A DNA stretch of 32,970 nucleotides from Bacteroidales bacterium (GTDB taxonomy: Bacteria; Bacteroidota; Bacteroidia; Bacteroidales; F082), in NCBI GenBank assembly GCA_027011095.1, contig JALVAQ010000129.1, positions 1 through 32,970 of the forward strand, in the 5' to 3' direction. Position numbers and translations under genes: made by a program. This document shows, in pieces, positions 8,609 to 17,500 of this stretch; within the stretch, counting starts at the first letter, position 1, and the number at the start of each line of letters is the position of its first letter. The notes under the pieces were generated by a model. That model did not search any database. It was not told the origin of the DNA and saw nothing but the letters and a program-made list of their open reading frames with translations.

Positions 8609-11044
8609 TTATTTAACCGAAACAGGGTCGTTAACCTTTTGGTTTAAAAGCGCATAGTCAATAACATCCAACAGCTTGTTAATATATTTAAACTCAAGGC
8701 CTTTAATATATTCTTCCTTAATTTCCTCAATATCCTTCCGGTTTTCATCCGATAGAATAATGGTATTTATTTTAGCTTGTTTGGCAGCCAGTATTTTCTC
8801 TTTTATACCTCCAACAGGCAACACCTTGCCACGTAAGGTAATTTCGCCTGTCATGGCAATTTTTGACTTGACTTTACGCTGTGTAAAGGCCGAAACCAGT
8901 GCTGTAAACATGGTAATTCCGGCTGAAGGGCCGTCTTTTGGTGTTGCTCCTTCGGGAACATGAATGTGAACATTCCACTTTTCAAATACTTCCGGTTTAA
9001 TGTCAAGTTTATTGGCATGCGCTTTCAGGTACTCAAGGGCTATGATGGCTGATTCTTTCATCACGTCGCCAAGGTTTCCGGTAAGTTTAAGGTTTCCTTT
9101 TCCGGGACTCAGGCTTACTTCAATAAAGAGTATTTCTCCACCAACGGGTGTCCAGGCCAATCCTGTAACCACACCTGCCACATCGTTTGATATGTCGCGG
9201 TCGCGTTGAAATTTTTTTACGCCAAGGATTTTACGTAGGTCTTCTTGTGTAATTGTTAGGTTATAAGGCTCCTCCATGGCAATATATCGTGCTCTGTTAC
9301 GAATCACCTTTGCAATACGCTTTTCGAGCCATCGTACACCTGCTTCACGGGTATAATCTTCAATAATAGTTTGCAGTATAGGTTTGCTGAATTTTAGCTG
9401 ATTTTTTTTAACGCCATGAGCCTCCAACTGTTTGGGCAATAAATGACGCTTTGCTATTTCTACCTTTTCTTCCGTAAGATATCCGCTAAGCTCAATTATC
9501 TCCATACGGTCGCGGAGGGCGGGATGGATGGTTGACAGGGTGTTTGCAGTAGCAATAAACAGGATGTGCGACAGGTCGAAGTTTACTTCGAGATAGTTGT
9601 CGTAAAAGGCCGAGTTTTGTTCAGGGTCGAGTATTTCAAGCAGTGCTGCCTGCGGGTCGCCGCTGTAGTTGTTGCCACTTACCTTATCTATTTCGTCCAA
9701 CATAAACAGCGGGTTGGCCGATTTAACCTTTTTAAGACTTTGAATGATGCGCCCGGGCATGGCGCCAATGTACGTTTTGCGGTGCCCGCGCAGTTCGGCC
9801 TCATCCCGAACACCGCCCAACGACATCCTGATGTATTTTCGTCCCAACGATTTGGCAATGGATTTGCCGAGTGAGGTTTTACCCACTCCGGGAGGGCCTA
9901 CAAAGCAAAGGATAGGTGCTTTCATATCCTTTTTAAGCTTTAATACAGCTAAAAATTCCAGTATCCGTTCTTTAATGTCTTCCAGTCCGTAATGGTCGGC
10001 TTCTAATACTTCTTTGGCATGTTTTAAGTCGAGGTTGTCGGTAGTAAACTCATTCCAAGGTAGTTCAACCAACAGGTCGAGGTAGTTTAGCTGGATTGAA
10101 TATTCGGCTGCAGCAGGGTTCATCCGCTTTAGCCGGGCCATCTCGTTTTTAAACACTTCGGCTACCTCATCCGACCATTGTTTTTTGTCGGCTTTCTCTT
10201 TTAACTCATTAATTTCCGTTTCGTGCGGACTGCCGCCAAGTTCTTCCTGGATAGTTTTAAGTTGCTGGTTTAAAAGGTAATCGCGCTGCTGCTTATCCAT
10301 GTCAACCTTTACCTTTTTTTGGATTTGGTTTTTAAGTTCCAGCATCTGCAACTCTTTGGTAAGGTGTTCCAACACCTTTTGTGCTCTGGCTTCGATGTTG
10401 GTCATCTCCAACAGCTCCTGCTTTTGGTTGTTATCGACCGATAAATTGGAAGAGACAAAGTTTACAAGAAAAACAGGACTTTCGATGTTTCGCAGGGCGA
10501 AGGCACTTTCCGAAGGCAGGTTGGGCGATTTGTCAACAATTTGAATAGCAATATCCTTCACCGAGTCGATGAGTGCTACAAAATCTTTTGTGCCGGGGTT
10601 TTCTTTTTTGGGTTCATAATTACTGACTGCTGCTTTTATATACGGGTCAAGTTGCGTAACCGCATCAATTTGAAACCTTTTTTTACCTTGAATAATGGCA
10701 GTAGTGTTGCCGTCGGGCATTTGTAATATTTTAATAATACGGGCAACAGTACCAACTTTATGCAGGTCATCTTCAACCGGTTCTTCCACTTCGGGATCTT
10801 TTTGAGCCACAACACCGATGGTTTTATCGCCGGCATAGGCATCACGAATTAGTTTGATGGATTTATCACGGCCAACGGTAATGGGAATAACCACTCCGGG
10901 AAAAAGCACTGTGTTTCGCAAGGGAAGAATAGGTAATTCTTCAGGAATCACCTCCTCATTCATCACTTCCTCGTCTTCGGCAGAAAGAAGTGGGAAAAAT
11001 TCGGTATCGCCATCTATTATATCAGAAAAAAGTATTTCGCTCAT
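8609..11044 (-). CDS. lon: ATP-dependent protease La (Lon)
   Basis: Lon N-domain (LPILPLRNTVLFPGVVIPITVG), Walker A GPPGVGKTSLGKSIA, proteolytic PKDGPSAGITMFTALVSAF and GKVLPVGGIKEKILAA. Confidence 0.98.
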   Translation of the reverse strand: MSEILFSDIIDGDTEFFPLLSAEDEEVMNEEVIPEELPILPLRNTVLFPGVVIPITVGRDKSIKLIRDAYAGDKTIGVVAQKDPEVEEPVEDDLHKVGTVARIIKILQMPDGNTTAIIQGKKRFQIDAVTQLDPYIKAAVSNYEPKKENPGTKDFVALIDSVKDIAIQIVDKSPNLPSESAFALRNIESPVFLVNFVSSNLSVDNNQKQELLEMTNIEARAQKVLEHLTKELQMLELKNQIQKKVKVDMDKQQRDYLLNQQLKTIQEELGGSPHETEINELKEKADKKQWSDEVAEVFKNEMARLKRMNPAAAEYSIQLNYLDLLVELPWNEFTTDNLDLKHAKEVLEADHYGLEDIKERILEFLAVLKLKKDMKAPILCFVGPPGVGKTSLGKSIAKSLGRKYIRMSLGGVRDEAELRGHRKTYIGAMPGRIIQSLKKVKSANPLFMLDEIDKVSGNNYSGDPQAALLEILDPEQNSAFYDNYLEVNFDLSHILFIATANTLSTIHPALRDRMEIIELSGYLTEEKVEIAKRHLLPKQLEAHGVKKNQLKFSKPILQTIIEDYTREAGVRWLEKRIAKVIRNRARYIAMEEPYNLTITQEDLRKILGVKKFQRDRDISNDVAGVVTGLAWTPVGGEILFIEVSLSPGKGNLKLTGNLGDVMKESAIIALEYLKAHANKLDIKPEVFEKWNVHIHVPEGATPKDGPSAGITMFTALVSAFTQRKVKSKIAMTGEITLRGKVLPVGGIKEKILAAKQAKINTIILSDENRKDIEEIKEEYIKGLEFKYINKLLDVIDYALLNQKVNDPVSVK

Positions 11045-11095
11045 ATTTTTACGTCAATTTGTCAGTATAAAAAAATATAATTCATTCATGTCAAA

Positions 11096-11124
11096 CGCAT
11101 CTTGCTAATAGACAGTAAGATGCG
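11096..11124 (-). terminator. possible terminator downstream of the GlmU-like gene
   Basis: Imperfect hairpin CGCATCTTGCT-aatagac-AGTAAGATGCG (one mismatch) between the 11194 stop and lon. Only a short T run on the - strand. Confidence 0.4.
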
Positions 11125-11193
11125 TTGTCATATATAAATTATTATTACAATTTGGTTTAACAGGTCAATTAATATGCCAAACAGTAGAAAACG

Positions 11194-12378
11194 CTAACGA
11201 AAACGTTTTTTTGCCGAATCTTCAAAAACATGGGTAAGGATGTTTTTGTCGGCTTGGCTTAAGCTAAGGCCACGGCGAGCCATAACAGCTTCCGCAACCT
11301 TAAAGGCACGGTCGATATGGTATGTTTGAAATCCGCGTGTTCCTCCCCAGCTGAAACTTGGGATAAAATTACGTTGATATCCGGCCCCAAAAATATTTGA
11401 TGATACCCCCACAACCGTGCCCGTGTTAAACATGGTGTTGATACCGCATTTTGAGTGGTCGCCTAACATCAGCCCGCAAAATTGAAGGCCTGTATTAACA
11501 AACGATTCTTCTTCGTACGACCATAAGCGTACCGAATCGTAGGTGTTTTTCAGGTTAGAGGTGTTTGTGTCGGCACCAATGTTACACCATTCGCCCATTA
11601 CACTGTTGCCCATAAATCCGTCGTGTGCTTTGTTGCTATAACCAAAAACCACAACATTGTTAATTTCGCCACCCACCTTGCTGTGAGGACCAATGGTAGT
11701 TGCTCCATAAATTTTAGCATCCATTTTTACCACACTATACTCACAAAGGGCAAAGGGGCCGCGAATTTTTGCCCCCTCCATAATTTCAGCATCTTTACCT
11801 ATGTAAACGGGGCCGTTGGTAGTATTGATAAAGGCGTACTCAACTTTTGCACCCTCTTCAAGAAAAATTAATTCCCTGTTGCCGGTAACAAAGTTTGTGT
11901 TGCTAACAGGCTGCGATTTTCGGTTGTGGGTTAACAATTCAAAGTCTGCCACAAGGGCACTGCCATTATAGCGATAAATGTCCCAATTATTTTCAATTTG
12001 GATAAACTCCAAATCTGTTTGAACGGTTTTGTCGGATTCGGATGTGTTTACATTTTCAACATCGTCCGAACCCAACCACATGGCTATTACAAAATCACCC
12101 TTTGCCAGCGTTTCACCTTGTTGTAACTTATTAATAGCATCAGCAAGCTCTTTAGTGGGTAGAATGGAGCCGTTGATTAAAATATTTTCCTTGTCTTTTA
12201 TCAAGGGGTATTTTATACTCAAATAGTCTTCGGTAAGTGTAGAGGTTTTAGCGTTTAAAAGTTTTTCCCATTTCTCTCTGATGGTTAATATTCCAACCCT
12301 GATATCGGCCACAGGCCGTGTATATACAAATGGAAGCAGTTTGTTACGGTTAAAGCTGTCAAAAAGTATGTAGTTCAT
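11194..12378 (-). CDS. GlmU-like putative sugar-phosphate nucleotidyltransferase with left-handed beta-helix
   Basis: N-terminus MNYILFDSFNRNKLLPFVYTRPVADIRVGILTIREKW typical of the Bacteroidota GlmU-like family. Hexapeptide-repeat C-terminal half (GPVYIGKDAEIMEGAKIRGPFALCEYSVVKMDAKIYGATTIGPHSKVGGEI). Confidence 0.85.
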   Translation of the reverse strand: MNYILFDSFNRNKLLPFVYTRPVADIRVGILTIREKWEKLLNAKTSTLTEDYLSIKYPLIKDKENILINGSILPTKELADAINKLQQGETLAKGDFVIAMWLGSDDVENVNTSESDKTVQTDLEFIQIENNWDIYRYNGSALVADFELLTHNRKSQPVSNTNFVTGNRELIFLEEGAKVEYAFINTTNGPVYIGKDAEIMEGAKIRGPFALCEYSVVKMDAKIYGATTIGPHSKVGGEINNVVVFGYSNKAHDGFMGNSVMGEWCNIGADTNTSNLKNTYDSVRLWSYEEESFVNTGLQFCGLMLGDHSKCGINTMFNTGTVVGVSSNIFGAGYQRNFIPSFSWGGTRGFQTYHIDRAFKVAEAVMARRGLSLSQADKNILTHVFEDSAKKRFR

Positions 12379-12402
12379 TTTACTTTGAATAATAGAATGA
12401 AA

Positions 12403-14175
12403 TTAAAAATTATAAAAGTTATCGTCAATAAGCTTGTCGGCAACCCGTCTGCGAGCCTCTTTAATGTTGAAAGGTTTTATTCTTACAAAACTTTCAAAAT
12501 GAGACAACAGGTTCTCCTGCTCATCGCCTTCGGTAAACGAACCAATGGCTTCGTAACCTGCCTGATAGATTTCGCCGGCAAGCGTTTGGGTTAAGATGTC
12601 GAGGATATCTTTATAGACTGAAATATCACTTTTCAGGCCTTTGTTGTCAAGTTTTTCAACGCGGAGAAGGGTTGATTCCAAAACATAAACATTCATCATC
12701 ATGTCGGCCAGTTTCATTAATATCTCTTCTTCAAACATAAGCTTACGGCCAAATTTTTCCTGAACGATGGGGATAAGATAGAGCAGGATATTTTTAAGGT
12801 TATCAACTATTGCATGTTTGTCGGAGTAGTAATCGCCGGTAAGCTTATCAGGTGAAAGGTTTTGTTTTATTTCGTCAATTTTCTCGTAGAGGTCAATTTT
12901 ATGTTTTTTACCTTTTTTAGTAATGGAATCTATCACAATCATGCGATTAATTTCGTTGGTTCCTTCAAAAATCCGGTTAATCCTTGAGTCGCGATAACCA
13001 CGTTCAATGGGAGTTTCGGCTGAATATCCCATCCCTCCGTGAATTTGAACCCCTTCGTCAACAATAAAGTCGAGAGCCTCGGAACCGTAAACTTTCAGCA
13101 TGGCGCATTCGGGTTCGTATTCGGCAATTCCTTCAATATTGGCGGCACCATAAGGTTTTTCCTGTTCTTTATACGACTCAATGGTGTCTTCGATGTCTTT
13201 GCTGGCACGATAAACTGCCGATTCGGTTGAAAAGGCTTTTACAACCTGATCAGCCAGCTTTTGTTTAATGGCGCCGAAATTAGCAAGTTGCGAACCAAAC
13301 TGTTTGCGTTCGTTGGCGTAGTTTACCGACTGTTTAATGGCGCGTCGCATGCTGCCAATTACGGTTGCCCCGAGTTTTATTCTGCCCACATGCAAAATAT
13401 TCAGGGCAATGCGAAAGCCTTCGCCACGACGTCCCAGCAGGTTTTCAACCGGAACTTTTACATCGTTAAAGAAAATCTGGCGAGTGGAAGAGCCTTTAAT
13501 ACCCATTTTATTTTCTTCGGGGTTCATGGTAATACCCTCGCTGTGCGCTTCAACCAAAAAGGCGCTTAAAACGCGGTCGTTGTCAATTTTAGCAAAAACG
13601 GTTAGCAAATCAGCAAATCCGGCATTGGTAATCCACATTTTTTGTCCGTTAAGAATATAGTGTTTGCCGTCATCGCTTAAAACAGCTTTGGTGGAACCGG
13701 CATTGGCATCGGAGCCTGCACCCGGTTCGGTTAAGCAGTACGATGCAAGCCATTCGCCGGTAGCCAACTTGGGAAGGTATTTTTGGTGTTGCGACTGATT
13801 TCCATAATAGAGCAGGGGCAGGGTGCCAATTCCGGTGTGTGCCATAAAGGCAACCGAAAAGGAATAGCCGGAGCCTATGGCTTCGTTGGCTTTCATATTG
13901 GTTAAAAACGACTGGCCAAAACCGTCATACTCTTCGGGAACGGAAATTCCCAGAAGGCCAAGCTCTCCGGCCTGTTTAAGCAACATGGGCATAACACCCT
14001 CTTTATGCTTATCTAAATCATCAAAATATTGTTCTACCTGGGTTTCAATAAAATCCTCGCATGTTTGGGCAATCATCTGTTGCTCTTCGTCAAACTCTTC
14101 AGGAATAAAAACATCGTTAACGTTTACGTTTTTAATAAGGAATTCTCCTCCTTTTAATGCGGCTTTAGTATCCAT
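12403..14175 (-). CDS. acyl-CoA dehydrogenase (extended C-terminus)
   Basis: ACAD motifs YCLTEPGAGSDA, WITNAGFADLLTVFAK, QIHGGMGYSAETPIERGYRDSRINRIFEGTNEINR. Confidence 0.95.
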   Translation of the reverse strand: MDTKAALKGGEFLIKNVNVNDVFIPEEFDEEQQMIAQTCEDFIETQVEQYFDDLDKHKEGVMPMLLKQAGELGLLGISVPEEYDGFGQSFLTNMKANEAIGSGYSFSVAFMAHTGIGTLPLLYYGNQSQHQKYLPKLATGEWLASYCLTEPGAGSDANAGSTKAVLSDDGKHYILNGQKMWITNAGFADLLTVFAKIDNDRVLSAFLVEAHSEGITMNPEENKMGIKGSSTRQIFFNDVKVPVENLLGRRGEGFRIALNILHVGRIKLGATVIGSMRRAIKQSVNYANERKQFGSQLANFGAIKQKLADQVVKAFSTESAVYRASKDIEDTIESYKEQEKPYGAANIEGIAEYEPECAMLKVYGSEALDFIVDEGVQIHGGMGYSAETPIERGYRDSRINRIFEGTNEINRMIVIDSITKKGKKHKIDLYEKIDEIKQNLSPDKLTGDYYSDKHAIVDNLKNILLYLIPIVQEKFGRKLMFEEEILMKLADMMMNVYVLESTLLRVEKLDNKGLKSDISVYKDILDILTQTLAGEIYQAGYEAIGSFTEGDEQENLLSHFESFVRIKPFNIKEARRRVADKLIDDNFYNF

Positions 14176-14259
14176 AAAAATAGGTTTAAAAATTTATACG
14201 CGTCAAAGATATACTATGTAACGAAAAGAGAAAGGCTTAAAGGGAAATTTTTATTCAAC

Positions 14260-14292
14260 AAAAAACCCCGCCACGAATCTCGTGGCGGGGTT
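14260..14292 (-). terminator. rho-independent terminator
   Basis: Perfect 13-bp stem AACCCCGCCACGA-atc-TCGTGGCGGGGTT followed on the - strand by a T tract. Lies just downstream of the 75-aa gene. Confidence 0.93.
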
Positions 14293-14315
14293 AGGGTCAG
14301 GTTTCCATAATCGGA

Positions 14316-14543
14316 CTAGTCGTCCAATTCCTTTTTATTCATGTTATAAACTTTTTTACCACCATAGGCAGCGCCTAGACCGAGGAGAATAAATAATCCT
14401 CCGCCAATGGGCGCCCCGCCACCAATGGGCTGGCCTTGCGGACTTCCGTCAGGGTCGGAAGGTCCCATAACCTGTGCGGTTGATAACAATGGTAAAACTG
14501 TCAGGAAGCTTATTACAATTAATGTTTTGAATATATTTTTCAT
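14316..14543 (-). CDS. small secreted/anchored protein with PID-CTERM-like C-terminal sorting tail
   Basis: 75 aa: signal peptide (MKNIFKTLIVISFLTVLPLLSTAQ), G/P/S-rich spacer, then PIGGGLFILLGLGAAYGGKKVYNMNKKELDD (motif, TM, basic cluster). Confidence 0.7.
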   Translation of the reverse strand: MKNIFKTLIVISFLTVLPLLSTAQVMGPSDPDGSPQGQPIGGGAPIGGGLFILLGLGAAYGGKKVYNMNKKELDD

Positions 14544-14561
14544 TTTTTTATCCTTTCTTTA

Positions 14562-17500
14562 TTATTTAATGAAAACTTTGGTTGTATAAACTTCTCCGTT
14601 GCTGATAACCCTTACCACTACGTAAGCGTTGGAAGCATTTACCGGAACTCTTACAATATCTCCCGGTGGTAGTGTTTTATTTACCAACGTTCGTCCGGTT
14701 ATGTCATAAATGGTTAGAACTTTGTTCTCATTGGCAAGTGCTTTGCTGCTTAAAACATACACATTCTTCTCATACGCATAGGCGCGTATGGCCGAATGGG
14801 TATTGTTGTTATCAATTCCTGTAACCGAACGATTGAAGTGTAACCTGAACCGGTCGGGGTTTTGATAAGTTGTTGCCTCGAATGTATAAACCGGATTGTT
14901 GTTCAGGTTTTGAATTTTATTCAGTTTAAGGTCTTCAAGCACAACATCTGTTTCAGGCAGGCTGCTTAAGTCGGCAACAAGTGTTTGAGTTCCATTTACA
15001 CCGGCTTTGTAACCAACGGCAACGGTTCTTTCGTCACCGGGGTTGAGAGCAGGCAGGCTGTTTTGACTCAGCTCCTCTTCAGGAATAATAGCATATACCT
15101 GTGGTGCATCACCGCTAAAGGCAAACATCTTACGAGTGTCACGACTTTCAAATAGTTCATCGGCACCATTAATAAACAGGATGTTCAACTCATCATAGTT
15201 GTCATTTCCAAACATGGCTTTGAGTTTCATCATGTCCAAATTATTTGAACGGGTGCTTTTGTAATAAGCCTGTGATGAATGAACTCTGGCAGCCAAAGGA
15301 ATGGTAATGGTTGGGCTTGCAGCGTTGGCATGGATAAAGAATCCCTGTCCCATAGGAATGATACCACCTGATAATGCACCTGTTTTTGTTGTAGTATTAT
15401 AATCTTTGTACAAAGTATTACTCCATACCCAGAAAGTACTGTCCACATTGGCCATGTTCCAGGCACCTGAGTCAAGGGCAATGGGGCTGGCAAACGGGTT
15501 ACCAATTAAGTTGTAGCCCAGCGGGTCAGCCCCTGTATAACTTAAGGCGGGGGTACTGGCAGTAGTAAGCGCAACATCGGCACGGTTTAAGGTACCGGTG
15601 AAATTAAATGTCTGTGCAGCAGAACCGCCAACCCATAACTCATAACCGGCTCCTACATCTAAGGGGTCAGTCAGGGTAGTCATATAAGTTCTTGAATTGT
15701 CAGGCTCATTATAGTGCGTAATCCAAACATCAGGCGAACCTCCCAAATATAAATTATTCAGGGTTTGGCCTTGTACAGGAGACGAATAATCGTGCCATAC
15801 ACCGGCTGTGGTGTAACGCTGAATGGTGGCGTGGCCGGAAACGATTAACAGTCCGTCATTTAAAATAGAGGCGTCTCCGGAGGCATCCGATTCAATAACC
15901 AGACTGTCAATGGTAGTTGCACTATTAAGGGTTGGGTAATTTGTTAATCCTGTGGGGATGGTTACCACAGATGTTGACGATGGTAATCCGGGGTTCCAGT
16001 TTCCGGTTGTATCCCAATCATTGCCTGAGGCACCGGTCCAGGTGGCTGTGGCCACTACTTCAACAACTTTAATATCGTCAACATATAGATTAAATTGATC
16101 AGCATCACTATAACCGTGGAAGCCAATATAAATGGTTTCTGATGATGTTGGCGTAAAGGTTCCTGTACCCATAAACCAACTTGTGTTGGTAACATTGCTA
16201 TTGTCAAATATGGGTGTCCCTGACATGGAGGTTGAGGCGGGTGAGCTACCCCAGTCAACAGCCAGTTTTTCAGGAAAGCTGGGGCTGGCAGCTCTATAAG
16301 CAAATGAAACTTCATAGGTTACCCCGGCAGTTAAATTAAGCCCTCTTGTAAAGAACCAGTCATTCATAGCTGCATTTGAATTCCAACGAATCTTAGCAGC
16401 GTTTGGCGCACTTAAGCCATCTGTTGATGTTTCCCATGTATAAGCATCACCGTTGGTATTTTCTACGGTCATACAGAATGGAAAATCAGGAGCTGTTACA
16501 GCATCAAAGTTTTGGAAGTAGGGTACAGAGGTTGCATCACATTCTGTTGAAAAACTCCATTCAGTTCCTGCAACGGTATCACTTGTACCATTGTACACCG
16601 TGCTTACCGTCCAAAAATATTGAGCGCTGTAATCCCAGTTTGAACCACGTTTATAGAGGGTGTCGGTAAGACTGTAATTGGCAAGCACATCACTTCCACC
16701 GGAAGTTGTTCCAATATTTAGTAGATATTTGGTAGCATTATCTACAGGATTCCATGCTAAAGTATCTGATGAAACTAATATTTTTGAACTACCATCAGCA
16801 GGGTAAGGACCTGTTGCCAATCCGTTGGCGGTTGTGAACGGGGTAGCTGATTTAACCCACACACTATTTGAGCCACTACCGCAGGATGCACGAACATACC
16901 ATTCGTAAGCAGTAGAAGCTAACAGTGTATCAACGGTTAAAAAGGTGTCAGCGGTCACAGTATAATAGGCGGCACCGGTAGTATCAAATCCTGTTTCGCC
17001 AATTCTGACATTCCATGTGGTTGCCGAACCGGATTCTTTCCAGTGCATTTTAACCGAATTTAATTTGATACTATCTTCAGTTAGTGATAGAGGCTCAGGA
17101 CAGGCAGGAGGAACTCTTACCTTAAAGTTGTCAATAAAAATGTCGTTGTCTTTGTTGGTAATAGAAGATGATCCGTAAAAACCAATCTTCACTGTTGAGG
17201 AGTAAGCTGTTAAGTCGATGGTAACATGCTCTCCTGTGTTGGAAATAATTTCAGGATAAGTCCACACTTCTAATGTATCTTTAATACTCCATGTTGCACC
17301 ATTATCTGTTGAAATAACAACAGCAAGTGTATCATCAGGCCCTAAAGTATCGGCATTTGTAGTACCATAGTGCGTTAATGCTAAATCAAATTCCAACTGA
17401 TAAGCATCACTACTTAAGTCAATTGAAGGTGAAATTAGCCAATCTTTTTTAGTGGTACCATAAAGATCGAGCTTGGCACTTTTGCCGTTTGCAGAAACAT

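Noticed and set aside
9566-9874. 102-aa + strand ORF inside lon
   Set aside because: Antisense to the Lon ATPase region; explained by codon structure of lon.
13261-13660. Overlapping + strand ORFs of 102 and 107 aa inside the acyl-CoA dehydrogenase gene
   Set aside because: Antisense shadow ORFs within a strongly conserved CDS.
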